From positions 1 through 64,000 of the forward strand of contig JADLHJ010000004.1 of NCBI GenBank assembly GCA_020848835.1: a stretch of DNA of 64,000 nucleotides. Reading direction: 5' to 3'. Position 1 is the stretch's first letter. Every line of letters begins with the position of its first letter. The position numbers and the translations under genes are program-made. This DNA comes from Candidatus Hydrogenedentota bacterium. Lineage in GTDB: Bacteria; Hydrogenedentota; Hydrogenedentia; Hydrogenedentales; SLHB01. Shown here in pieces: positions 35,553-44,339 of this stretch. A model generated the notes under the pieces. The model saw nothing but the letters and a program-made list of their open reading frames with translations. It ran no database searches and was not told the DNA's origin.

Positions 35553-38159
35553 ATGGGTCGCGTCTTGTCTGCGGTTTTAGTGGCGCTGAGTTTGGTGTCG
35601 TTGGTGTCCGTCGCGGCTGAATATAAGAACGTCGAGATCAGAATCGGCGCTCGCGCAAGCGCGATTGAATTGCGCTGCGCGGATCTGCTGAAAGCGCGCC
35701 TCACCGAAAACGGCGGGCCGGTTGTACGAGTTGTCCGCGAGGATGCGCCGAGAACCGATAGCGATCTCGTCGTGTTACTCGGTGTTCAATCGAACCACGA
35801 CGAGATCATGCAGTCGCTCGATGCGCTACGAATCAAAGCGTTGACAGACCGAGATCCGGGTCCGGAAGGTTTTCTGTTGCGTGCAACCTCGCCATACCCT
35901 TTCCTCGATATTATCGCCGCCTCCGTCGATGATCGCGGCACCTTGTATGCCGTAGGTGAATTGTTGCGCCAGGCAAATGTGAATCCAAATTCGGTGACGT
36001 TCCCCGACACGCTGAATATTCGCACCGCACCTGCCTTTGAAGTACGCGGCACGCAGTTCGGGCAAAGCGGCGTGGCCAAGCGCGTGGCCCAGGTGCGCGA
36101 TTGGACGGATGAGGAAACGCAGCGCGACATTATAGATTCGGCATTGGCGGGTGCGAATGTGTTTGATGTTGATGAAGGGCCGATGTTCGACTACATCAAA
36201 TCGTTCGGGCTGATGAGCAATGAGAACTACCATCCAAATGTCGGGCAGGGTCCGAAGGAATGGATCGGCCTCGAGTCGATTGGCCGAACAAATTATTTGT
36301 GCCCGTCCGTGCCCGAAGCGCGCGAGCATCTGCTGGACATGTGCCGGGAACACTATGAGAAAAGTCGATCCTACGATTTCGTGAAAATGGTCGGTGGCGA
36401 CGGCGGCGGTTGCGAATGCGACAAGTGCAATCCCTACGGCCTCACTTTTATCAAGCTCTGTGAAGACATGGCCGCGATCATCCATGCCAAACATCCCAAC
36501 ACACGCATCTGGTTCACGAATCAGAAATTTGACGACGAAGACGATCAAGCAATCTTTAAATACCTACAGGAAAAACCACGCGAATGGCTCTGGGCCTGGG
36601 GCTATGGGCCGGGGTCGGACGCGATGAGTTGGCAACCCGGTCATCGTCAGACGCATCGTATGGATTTGTTTCGCTATCCCGGGTTTGGCCCCTTCGATCG
36701 CTACAACCAGGAGATCATGCACCAGCTTCCGCCGCAGCAGACGCTCCTGCACTTCAACGAGATCACGCATTGGAAGTACGCGCAACACGCCTACGTGCAG
36801 GCCTATCCGCGTGCTGACCGCAATGGCGATCTGCCGCCGTGGCAGAACCATTTTATTTATGAGCGGCAACCAGAGGCGGCGCTCACGATGGTCTACGATC
36901 GCCTTTCGTTTTACGCATGGCCTCGCTTCTACCATTGGGTATTTGGCGAAGTGAATCGTTACGGCGTGGGGGACATCACGCATTCCAGCGGCACGCACGA
37001 TCACTTCAACCAATGGATGTGGCAGCGCCTGCTGTGGGCGCCGCAAACCAGTGTCGAGGATGTTGTCGATGAATACTGCCGCACCTGGTTCGGCCAGGAG
37101 GCCGCGCCGTTGATGGCGCAGGCCTTGTTCCAGCTCGAAGAAAATCTGCAGAACGATCCCAAAAAGTTGATCACCGAAAGAGAAGGAATAGATCGCTATT
37201 ACAACTTGGTGAAAGAAGCCGGCACAAAAATTCCAGCGCACAAAATGAAAGCCAACTGGCTCTGGCGCGAGTACATGCAAAAAGGCGCGCTGGACAAATA
37301 CATCAAGCTCAACGTGCGTGAGCAGATGAATCAACAATCCAAAGTTGAAATGGTAGTAAAAGAAATTCTTGAGACTGGCAAGCTGGATGCATGTCAAAAT
37401 TTGTGCACATGGATCAGTGTGAACAATGAAACGGACGAGATGCGTGCGCTACGCGAGGAGGCAGGACGAATCGGCGAAGAGAGCAATGAACTCTACGGCG
37501 TCCGCAGCGAAGGCTACTACACGCTGACCGGCCATGATTTCATAGGCCTTGGTTGGTTGCAGCGCCAACTCGAGCGGGCGCGCGATGCGAAGGATGAAAC
37601 TGAAAAGCGCGAACTGTTGCGCATGATTGTCGCGTATGAGGACCCGGGCCCCGGCGGTTTCTACGACAACTGTGGTACGTTCAACGATTGTCCAAATGTC
37701 GTCAATGGCTACCCCTACGATCACGGCCAACCCTACGTGCCGGGTATGTTGTTCGAGAAGAACCGCATGAGCCAGCGCACGATGCACTTCACGCAGAACG
37801 AACAACAGGGCGTGACGCTGCACTATCGCGGGCTCGACCCCAACGCGGCGTACCAAATTCGATTTACGCTCGTGCGCCCGTGGTATCAGGAGCGCTACGC
37901 AGAACGCATGAACCAAAAGTCGCAGACGATCTACGCGGACGATCACGTGCTCACGAAGGACGTCGAGCTTCCCCTTCAGATGAGTGATTTCTTCACTTAT
38001 GACGTGACGCAGGAAGCAACAAAAGACGGTGAGTTGGTTATACGCTTTGAGAAGGCCGCGGATGTGGCTGCCGGCGATCGCGTGACGGTCGAACAATGGC
38101 GCAACACGGGCGGCTGGGGCACGTTATTATCAGAAGCGTGGCTAATAAAAAAGAAATAG
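35553..38159 (+). CDS. Secreted glycoside-hydrolase-like protein (alpha-glucuronidase/GH20-type fold)
   Basis: After a signal peptide (MGRVLSAVLVALSLVSLVSV) there is an N-terminal domain like the non-catalytic one of GH20/GH67 enzymes (IELRCADLLKARLTENG, then LVVLLGVQSNHDEI). A large central domain follows with VGGDGGGCECDKCNPYG and IWFTNQKFDDE, reminiscent of DUF4838-type proteins, and a beta-rich C-terminus. I see no motif that fixes the catalytic residues. Start 35553 is preferred because it gives the signal peptide; an upstream ATG at 35487 overlaps the oxidoreductase gene. 868 residues. Confidence 0.6.
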   Translation: MGRVLSAVLVALSLVSLVSVAAEYKNVEIRIGARASAIELRCADLLKARLTENGGPVVRVVREDAPRTDSDLVVLLGVQSNHDEIMQSLDALRIKALTDRDPGPEGFLLRATSPYPFLDIIAASVDDRGTLYAVGELLRQANVNPNSVTFPDTLNIRTAPAFEVRGTQFGQSGVAKRVAQVRDWTDEETQRDIIDSALAGANVFDVDEGPMFDYIKSFGLMSNENYHPNVGQGPKEWIGLESIGRTNYLCPSVPEAREHLLDMCREHYEKSRSYDFVKMVGGDGGGCECDKCNPYGLTFIKLCEDMAAIIHAKHPNTRIWFTNQKFDDEDDQAIFKYLQEKPREWLWAWGYGPGSDAMSWQPGHRQTHRMDLFRYPGFGPFDRYNQEIMHQLPPQQTLLHFNEITHWKYAQHAYVQAYPRADRNGDLPPWQNHFIYERQPEAALTMVYDRLSFYAWPRFYHWVFGEVNRYGVGDITHSSGTHDHFNQWMWQRLLWAPQTSVEDVVDEYCRTWFGQEAAPLMAQALFQLEENLQNDPKKLITEREGIDRYYNLVKEAGTKIPAHKMKANWLWREYMQKGALDKYIKLNVREQMNQQSKVEMVVKEILETGKLDACQNLCTWISVNNETDEMRALREEAGRIGEESNELYGVRSEGYYTLTGHDFIGLGWLQRQLERARDAKDETEKRELLRMIVAYEDPGPGGFYDNCGTFNDCPNVVNGYPYDHGQPYVPGMLFEKNRMSQRTMHFTQNEQQGVTLHYRGLDPNAAYQIRFTLVRPWYQERYAERMNQKSQTIYADDHVLTKDVELPLQMSDFFTYDVTQEATKDGELVIRFEKAADVAAGDRVTVEQWRNTGGWGTLLSEAWLIKKK

Positions 38160-38295
38160 CCGGCACCGGGGGATCCGCTGATCGCTCTTGTCGCGAAGGC
38201 AATTCTTCTTATTTTCCTACGACGGAACCCATCTCCTACTGATACGGCCTTCGCGCTCCCTGCGTTCAGAATTAGGATGTAGCGGAGAGTATCCA

Positions 38296-38901
38296 ATGAA
38301 CGCCCGTAAAGTAGTTCCAGCGCTGCGGAAGCGCGAAGATACCGTTGCGCACAAGCGGTTCAGATCGAAGTCGAGCAAGATAGCCCGCGTGCGTTTTGCA
38401 GCGGCGCGGATGCGGCTGCTTGACGTGAATCGCTGGTCCGACTACGCGCGATTCTCGAATTTTCAATTGGTCGATGAATCTGGAAATGCCGTGCATAAGC
38501 ATGCCGAAGAGGGGCTGCTCGTACGAATAAATACACCGGAGCTTGGCCCGCGAAACGGCGAAACATACGACTGGGTGGTGATCGAGTCGATTACGTACGA
38601 CAACGAAGACACATTTGTCGGTGTCCGCGTACGGCCCACACATGCGCCCGGCAAATCAGAGCAGGAAATCTCGCACCTCAACACGCCGGATTCCAGCAAC
38701 AACTTCACACTGGAACGCAAGAACAATCTTATCATAGCCAAAGTGATAGGCTGCAAAGCAGTGACGAATACGGAGCACTCATCCTTCGTGGAAAAGATTC
38801 GACACCTTACAACTTCACAGGTGGCGTGGTTAGGCGGGTCTACGACGCAATGGGAAGTTTTTCTTGAGGGGATTGTGAACGGGCGCGAGAGCGACCCTTA
38901 A
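38296..38901 (+). CDS. Conserved hypothetical protein, 201 residues
   Basis: A soluble basic-start protein: ARVRFAAARMRLLDVNRWSD, FSNFQLVDESGNAVHKHAEE, RINTPELGPRNGETYDWVVIE, then a region ending in TSQVAWLGGSTTQWEVFLEG. This spacing matches an uncharacterised family I remember mainly from Bacteroidota. Function unknown. ATG 38296 has GGAG 9 bases upstream; an earlier in-frame ATG at 38188 has none. It stands apart from its neighbours and its closest relatives may point to transfer. Confidence 0.6.
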   Translation: MNARKVVPALRKREDTVAHKRFRSKSSKIARVRFAAARMRLLDVNRWSDYARFSNFQLVDESGNAVHKHAEEGLLVRINTPELGPRNGETYDWVVIESITYDNEDTFVGVRVRPTHAPGKSEQEISHLNTPDSSNNFTLERKNNLIIAKVIGCKAVTNTEHSSFVEKIRHLTTSQVAWLGGSTTQWEVFLEGIVNGRESDP

Positions 38902-39067
38902 CAAGAATCCCCTGTAGGCCTCTACTTAGTGCTAAAGTCTTTATTTCCTCCGGCAGATTTCCATTTTCGATGATTCTTGCCAAATCAGGAACAAGCCGCC
39001 GACCCAGCCGCGTTTTCCCAAAGCCGCATGAACAACTAGGGAAATCTTGAAGTAGGAGTTGGGCGCC

Positions 39068-39463
39068 ATGAGATTTATTTCACGGAATGCGCATGGAATT
39101 TTGGACTACTCGGTCGGAGCGCTGCTGATCGTGTCACCTTGGTTTTTTGAATTTGAAGCGAACAGGATGGCCACTATAGTTGCGATAAGTATGGGCTGCG
39201 TTGCGATTCTTTACAGTCTGATTACGCGCTACGAGTGGGGCATCGCACGCATTATTCCATTCAACGTCCACTTGACGATCGACTTGGCGAGTGGTGCGCT
39301 ATTGGCAATTTCGCCCTGGCTGTTTGGTTTTGCGGAGTTTGTCTACCTGCCGCACGTGATTATCGGTATCGGCGGGATCGTTGCGAGCCTCATGACGCAG
39401 CGCGAAGCAGTTCCGCATATCGAATTCGGATTCAACCAGCGCCCTCGCGCGGCTAGAAGGTAA
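39068..39463 (+). CDS. SPW-repeat membrane protein
   Basis: A 131-residue, four-helix membrane protein with two SPW motifs (LLIVSPWFFEF and LLAISPWLFGF), the hallmark of the SPW family. Role unknown; members are often induced in membrane stress. AGGAG lies about 10 bases before the ATG. Its 3' end overlaps the convergent PagL-like gene by 11 bases, so transcription of the two could interfere. Confidence 0.8.
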   Translation: MRFISRNAHGILDYSVGALLIVSPWFFEFEANRMATIVAISMGCVAILYSLITRYEWGIARIIPFNVHLTIDLASGALLAISPWLFGFAEFVYLPHVIIGIGGIVASLMTQREAVPHIEFGFNQRPRAARR

Positions 39464-40031
39464 ATCCGACGGCAAGACCGAGGCTGTTTGCACCGGCGTT
39501 GTTCTCACTCAAACCAGCGTTTGAGAGGTGCGAGGCTTGGAGCGTCACGTGCCAGTTGTTTTTGAACTGGTATCCGACGCCCGCTTCCAGCAGAAAGTCC
39601 ATCGTGGCGGAATTACCTTCGATGTGGTTCGTGTGCCAGATCACGCCCGCGCCCGCCTCGCCAAACCAGCCGTTTCGATCGCCGGCGTTTTGATACACAC
39701 GGCCGACCGTTCCGATGCCGCCTCCCCACAGCGTATCGCTCGGGTCGTTCTGGTGGTAGAGGAAGAGCGGGTAGGCACGCAACCCGAGTGAGCAACGCGC
39801 GAAGACTGGCCATTCATATTCGACATTGCCGGTTACAAGCATGTCGCCGGTGCGCGAACGGTTGCCGGAATGAAACCCTGTCGATACGCCGACCTCCGTC
39901 CTCCAGCGGCCGTCTCTAAAGCCATCGATTACGCCGTAGGTGTCCTCGCCGGCGGTGATCATGGGGGCAACCAGCGCCGCGACCAGCAGGCTCCCGAGAG
40001 GAGCAATCGTGGAAAAGAATCGCGTTGGCAT
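39453..40031 (-). CDS. PagL-like acyloxyacyl hydrolase (lipid A 3-O-deacylase)
   Basis: A signal peptide leads to an outer-membrane beta-barrel with the C-terminal PagL signature ASHLSNAGLSENNAGAN (catalytic His and Ser) and a terminal Phe (LGLAVGFTF). PagL removes an acyl chain from lipid A. Length (192) is normal. Supports a Gram-negative envelope. A TTGACA/17/TACCGT promoter candidate lies upstream on the minus strand. Confidence 0.8.
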   Translation of the reverse strand: MPTRFFSTIAPLGSLLVAALVAPMITAGEDTYGVIDGFRDGRWRTEVGVSTGFHSGNRSRTGDMLVTGNVEYEWPVFARCSLGLRAYPLFLYHQNDPSDTLWGGGIGTVGRVYQNAGDRNGWFGEAGAGVIWHTNHIEGNSATMDFLLEAGVGYQFKNNWHVTLQASHLSNAGLSENNAGANSLGLAVGFTF

Positions 40032-40060
40032 GTTTTTTTTAATTCCTTCGGAGTTGCAGA

Positions 40061-40106
40061 ACGGTAACAGTTTTCGTCTCTGTTGTCAATTAATTACCGC
40101 GTAATT
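40061..40106 (-). promoter_or_regulatory. Promoter and palindrome between pagL-like and redoxin genes
   Basis: Minus strand: TTGACA (40089-40084), 17 bases, TACCGT (40066-40061), a perfect -35 with a weak -10. Next to it AATTAC-CGC-GTAATT (40092-40106) is a perfect palindrome, suitable as a repressor or activator site in this divergent region. Confidence 0.4.
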
Positions 40107-40242
40107 GCGTTGTTATAGACCCAACAATTACTCAGTGCACCCTTATTCATACCGGCCGGCACAAAACGGGATTCACCGGTGTTACTATGGCAATCAAAAA
40201 ACATGTCCGGGCGCGCGCTGCGTACCAGAGGAGGGTAGTTCC

Positions 40243-40863
40243 ATGAAGAAATCTCTATTAGTTGCGGTGGTGATTGCAGCCTTTGGGCTCATGCTGGCGG
40301 GTGGGAGTTACGTGAGCGCCGATATTGCCTCTGCGCCGGAAGCTGGGACGGTAGTCCCCGATTTTAAGTTAAAGGACTACGATGGCAAGGAGCATTCCTT
40401 GTCCGCGAACAAGGGGAAGATCGTGCTCATTTCCTTCACGTCGCAGCAGTGCCCGGTATCGAACGGTTTGGAACCTGCCTTTGCAAAGCTGGCGGAACAG
40501 TATTCCGCGAAGGGCGTCGTGTTTTTTAGCATCGACTCACACGCACAGACGACACCCGCGCAGATCGCAAAGTACGCGGCTTCCGAAAACAAGACCGGGA
40601 AGAAGCTGCCTTACCCGATCCTGAAGGACGTGGACAACAAATACGCGGACGAGATGGGCGCGAAGCGCACGCCGGAAATCTACATTGTGGACAAGGACGG
40701 CAAGCTGGCCTACCACGGTGCGATCGACAATCAGAAAGAAACGACGGATCCCGGGTATAAGAATTACGTGGGCGCGGCGTTGGACGAATTGCTTGCGGGC
40801 AAGCCGGTGTCGGAGCCAAAGCATTCGGCCTATGGGTGCGGCATCAAACGTAAAGTTGCGTAA
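40243..40863 (+). CDS. Thioredoxin-fold redoxin with single peroxidatic-type Cys
   Basis: A signal peptide or anchor (MKKSLLVAVVIAAFGLMLAG) and an AhpC/TSA-like domain: VPDFKLKDYDGKEHSL, SFTSQQCPVSNGLEPAF (one Cys followed by Pro, no CxxC), RTPEIYIVDKDGKLAYHG and the C-terminal YGCGIKRK typical of a planctomycete redoxin subgroup. Probably periplasmic. GAGGAGG lies before the ATG, which is preferred over an upstream in-frame ATG at 40105 because it restores the signal peptide. Confidence 0.85.
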   Translation: MKKSLLVAVVIAAFGLMLAGGSYVSADIASAPEAGTVVPDFKLKDYDGKEHSLSANKGKIVLISFTSQQCPVSNGLEPAFAKLAEQYSAKGVVFFSIDSHAQTTPAQIAKYAASENKTGKKLPYPILKDVDNKYADEMGAKRTPEIYIVDKDGKLAYHGAIDNQKETTDPGYKNYVGAALDELLAGKPVSEPKHSAYGCGIKRKVA

Positions 40864-40892
40864 CGCATTTCCGCCGCAAAAGTGGTGGATAG

Positions 40893-40925
40893 TCGCACAA
40901 CCTTTTCAGGTTGTGCGATTTTTTT
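40893..40925 (+). terminator. Intrinsic terminator after the redoxin gene
   Basis: TCGCACAACC (40893-40902), loop TTTTCA, GGTTGTGCGA (40909-40918), then seven T's: a perfect 10-bp terminator for the plus strand. It touches the stop of the convergent response-regulator gene, ending both units. Confidence 0.92.
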
Positions 40926-42270
40926 ATGCCATTTCACGGGGCGGGTTGAGGCCATAGTCGTGGATTTTTTTGCGCAGGGTGGTGGGGGAGATGTCGAGGA
41001 TTGCGGAAGTCTGCGTCATGTTCCAGCCGGTGGAGTACAACGCCATTTCGACGTAATCGCGCTCCGCGTCGCGCAACGTTTTTATGGGCGCTTGCGGCGT
41101 GTTGCGTGCGGTGGGATTGCCAAGCGAGGCGACTACGTCCGGTTCGAGGAGCGTATCGCCGCGCGAAAGCAATGCAGCGCGGGTGAGCACGTTTTCGAGT
41201 TCGCGTACATTGCCGGGCCAATCGTAGGTTTGCAGTCGTTGCATGGCCTTTTCGTGAATGGATGTCACGGGCCTGTGCAGTTCGCGGCTGAGGCGGGCTA
41301 GCAAGTGTAATGCGAGCAGTGGAAGGTCGTCGCGACGTTCGCGCAGGGGCGGCACCTGAATAGTTGACACGGCAAGCCGGTAGTACAAATCTTCGCGAAA
41401 TGCGCCGGCAGCAACCATCGATTCGAGATTGCGGTGCGTGGCGGCGACGATGCGTCCGCGTAGCGGGAGAGACTTCACGCTGCCGACTCGTTCAAAGCTG
41501 CGTTCCTGAATGGCGCGTAGGAGTTTCGCCTGGAGATCGATCGCCATGTCGCCAATTTCGTCGAAGAAGATGCTGCCTTCGCCGGCAAGTTCAAGGCGGC
41601 CCACTTTATCGGAATCCGCTCCTGTGAACGCGCCGCGCACGTGGCCGAAAAGCTCGCTTTCGAGCAGCGTTGATACGACGGAACTGCAATTGATCGCCAC
41701 GAAGGGCTTGCCTGGCGACGTTGCATCGTGCAGCGCGCGGGCGACGAGTTCCTTGCCCGTGCCTGTCTCGCCGAGCACAAGAACGGGAATGCGGCTTTGG
41801 CTTAAGAGGCCAATCTGTTTAATGACCTCTATCGTACGCGGACTGCCGCCTACAAACTCGTACGGTTGGTATTCGGCGTCAACGGAGAGTTTCTTCTTAC
41901 CCGCGCCGCGCGAATGTTCTTGTGCGGCCTTCTCGACCGTGAGCAATACAGCATCGAGATCGAGCGGCTTGCGAATGTAATCAAATGCGCCAAGGCGCAC
42001 AGCTTCGATCGTCGCTTTCATATCTTGCGTGCCGGTGATCATCACCGCAAGGCCGTTTGCGCCGGATTGCTGGATTGCTTTTAGTATTTCGAGGCCGGAT
42101 TTGTCGGGGAGCTTAAGATCGACGAACGCGAGATCGAATTTTCCCGCGGCATGTTTTGCGATGCCGTCTGCGGCATTGTGCGCGAGCTCGACGGAATGCC
42201 CGCCGCGTTCGAGATGAATCTGCAGGGAACGGCACAATGCCGCGTCGTCGTCTATTACAAGAATCTTCAC
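40924..42270 (-). CDS. NtrC-family sigma-54-dependent response regulator
   Basis: A receiver (acidic DDD, acceptor Asp51 in FVDLKLP), an AAA+ domain with GETGTGKELVARALH, the sigma-54 contact loop GAFTGA intact, FFDEIGDM and the R-finger region, and a C-terminal Fis-type helix-turn-helix (WNMTQTSAILDISPTTLRKKI). It activates sigma-54 promoters when phosphorylated by the kinase encoded just upstream, with which it overlaps by 4 bases. A sigma-54 promoter candidate lies before the HtrA gene far downstream, but a link is not shown. Confidence 0.95.
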   Translation of the reverse strand: MKILVIDDDAALCRSLQIHLERGGHSVELAHNAADGIAKHAAGKFDLAFVDLKLPDKSGLEILKAIQQSGANGLAVMITGTQDMKATIEAVRLGAFDYIRKPLDLDAVLLTVEKAAQEHSRGAGKKKLSVDAEYQPYEFVGGSPRTIEVIKQIGLLSQSRIPVLVLGETGTGKELVARALHDATSPGKPFVAINCSSVVSTLLESELFGHVRGAFTGADSDKVGRLELAGEGSIFFDEIGDMAIDLQAKLLRAIQERSFERVGSVKSLPLRGRIVAATHRNLESMVAAGAFREDLYYRLAVSTIQVPPLRERRDDLPLLALHLLARLSRELHRPVTSIHEKAMQRLQTYDWPGNVRELENVLTRAALLSRGDTLLEPDVVASLGNPTARNTPQAPIKTLRDAERDYVEMALYSTGWNMTQTSAILDISPTTLRKKIHDYGLNPPREMA

Positions 42271-44156
42271 GCAGCCATTCCTTCCGCGAGGGGCAACTTA
42301 ATCGAGAACACCGCGCCGCCGCCGTTCGCGTTTGCGGCGGTCACCGTGCCTCCGTGCAACTCAACTATCTTCTTTACGTTCGCCAGCCCCAAACCAGTAC
42401 CACTTTGTTTTGTTGTGAAAAACGGGCTGAATACGCGTTCTTTGGCTTCATCAGACAATCCGCTGCCCGAATCGGAAACGTCGATGGACGCTGAGTGACC
42501 CCATAACGCATCTTTGCGCGCACGCACCGTGACGATGCCGCCTGCGGGTGCGGCCTGGATGGCATTGACAACCAGGTTGGTGAGCGCGCGGCACAATTGC
42601 TCGGGATCTACGTTTAACTTCGCCTTCAATAATTCGTCATGTTGTTTGATTGTGACTTGTTTTGCGCGGGCCTGTTCGGCGACAACGGCGGTGACGGAGG
42701 ACATCAGATCGCCGAAGGATACCGGTGCCGGGACGACATCGATGGGGCGGCCGTACTGAAGCAAGTCGTCGAGCATGCGTTCGAGGCGTCGCACCTGTGC
42801 GTCAGCGATACCCGCAAGCTCGCGATTGGACGGATCGTTTTCCACTTCTCGCTTCAACGATTGGAGATTCATTTTAATCGACGAAAGCGGGTTGCGCATT
42901 TCATGCACGATGCTTGAGCTTAACTCACCAATCGACGCAAGTGTCGCGGTGCGCAATAGCTCGCGCTGTTTCGCCGCGAGATCGTCGAGCATTTCGTTAA
43001 ACGCCATGCGCACTTCTTCGGCTTCGGAACCGTGCAACGGGCCGACGCGCTCCTCGACCGAACCCGCGCGCACGCGCTGCGCCACATGCGCCAGCACGCG
43101 TAACGGTTCGCCGAGCCGGCGTGAGATCCATGCCGCGACAAGTGTAAGAAGGATTGAAGTAATTGTTGCTGTCGCGCCAACGCGCCAAATGAGTATACGC
43201 AACCACGACAGCGCTTCATCAATATCTTGTTCGACCACCAGCATCATATCGAACGGCGCAACAGGCGCAGTACGCGCCCACACTTCACGGCCCCTATAAT
43301 CAACATAAGACAAGTTAGGCGAAGCGCTTGATTGAACAGCCTCATTTAAGAGTTGAGGAGACTTTTGGAAGGCCACGCGTTCACCGCTTGCGAATGGTTC
43401 GGTCATAATCCGAGGATACTGAGCAGGCATATTCGTAGTCCTTCGGATTCCCAATTGCGCGTTATTATTTCGTTTGAATAACCAATTAGCATTGAGCCAT
43501 ACGAGATATACCTTGCCGGTTTCGCCCATTCCGTCCCGGCTTTGCAGTAGCGGATCCAACCCTGCGGTCAGATTCAACGAGGCGACGATCATGCCTGCAT
43601 TGGCTCCGGATTGTTCGATGCGACGCCCAATGTGAATCGTCACCCTTCCATTTACTTCCTTGCTAGGTGTGGCTAGTACAAAGCGCTTGTCCTTCTGGCT
43701 GCGCAGTAGCTCGACAATCTCAGATTCGGATGCGGTAATGTCACTGCGTTCACCGCGCGCCACGTCGGCGATTACATTGCCGTCATTGTTTAGCACGGCG
43801 ATTTCGTCGTATGCATTTACTCGATTTAGAACCGAGCGCAACATCGCCGTGACTTCGTGGTCAATTTCCTCTTCGGACAGATCCAAGAAATGTGAGCAGC
43901 AGCGCGCGACCGATGGTGACGATGCGACTACGTCGAGTTCGCTGAAGCGTTGATCGAACCAGGTGGAAACTAGCGCGCTTCGCGAATTAACCAGAGACAG
44001 CAAATGGTCATTGGTCTTTTCGATGATGGCCTGCTTCCCGCAGTGGTAGCCCTGCGCCGCCATGATGAGTAGCGGCACGATGGAGAGCAGCAGCATCCAC
44101 GCGAGAACACGGCGGGTGAGGTCACCGTAGGTGACTGTTTTTTCAAGTTCGCTCAT
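42267..44156 (-). CDS. Sensor histidine kinase of the NtrC-type pair
   Basis: Two membrane helices (about 16-32 and 325-345) enclose a ~290-residue periplasmic Cache-like sensor. A HAMP domain follows (RRLGEPLRVLAHVAQRV, then VEERVGPLHG), then HisKA (SSIVHEMRNPLSSIKMNL) and HATPase (NLVVNAIQAAP, GSGLSDEAKERVF, GTGLGLANVKKIVELHGG). The signal is unknown; no metabolic gene is in the same operon. Divergent from the GH42-like gene. Confidence 0.93.
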   Translation of the reverse strand: MSELEKTVTYGDLTRRVLAWMLLLSIVPLLIMAAQGYHCGKQAIIEKTNDHLLSLVNSRSALVSTWFDQRFSELDVVASSPSVARCCSHFLDLSEEEIDHEVTAMLRSVLNRVNAYDEIAVLNNDGNVIADVARGERSDITASESEIVELLRSQKDKRFVLATPSKEVNGRVTIHIGRRIEQSGANAGMIVASLNLTAGLDPLLQSRDGMGETGKVYLVWLNANWLFKRNNNAQLGIRRTTNMPAQYPRIMTEPFASGERVAFQKSPQLLNEAVQSSASPNLSYVDYRGREVWARTAPVAPFDMMLVVEQDIDEALSWLRILIWRVGATATITSILLTLVAAWISRRLGEPLRVLAHVAQRVRAGSVEERVGPLHGSEAEEVRMAFNEMLDDLAAKQRELLRTATLASIGELSSSIVHEMRNPLSSIKMNLQSLKREVENDPSNRELAGIADAQVRRLERMLDDLLQYGRPIDVVPAPVSFGDLMSSVTAVVAEQARAKQVTIKQHDELLKAKLNVDPEQLCRALTNLVVNAIQAAPAGGIVTVRARKDALWGHSASIDVSDSGSGLSDEAKERVFSPFFTTKQSGTGLGLANVKKIVELHGGTVTAANANGGGAVFSIKLPLAEGMAA

Positions 44157-44161
44157 GGGGA

Positions 44162-44281
44162 GATTTTAGCAATTTTGGATTTTCGATTTAGGATTTTGGA
44201 TTGAACACCGGAAAGTTTGGCGTCTTGGGACGCTATTGGGCGAAACGGAGTTCTGCAATCCAAACACGATAATCCAAAATC
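44162..44281. repeat. TTTTGGA-type dispersed repeat array between divergent genes
   Basis: A run of degenerate heptads (ATTTTGGATTTTCGATTTAGG and similar, each TTTTGGA/TTTCGAT/TTTAGGA) covers 44162-44203. Its inverse AATCCAAAATC sits at 44271-44281, complementary to GATTTTGGATT at 44192-44202. The same wording recurs at 55229-55258 inside another gene's start. It is either low-complexity drift or a small dispersed element. Confidence 0.5.
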
Positions 44282-44339
44282 AAGATCGTTCTGTTATGCT
44301 CTAGGCGGGCAGGGTAAACTGTGTTTGGAGGGGCCGGGG

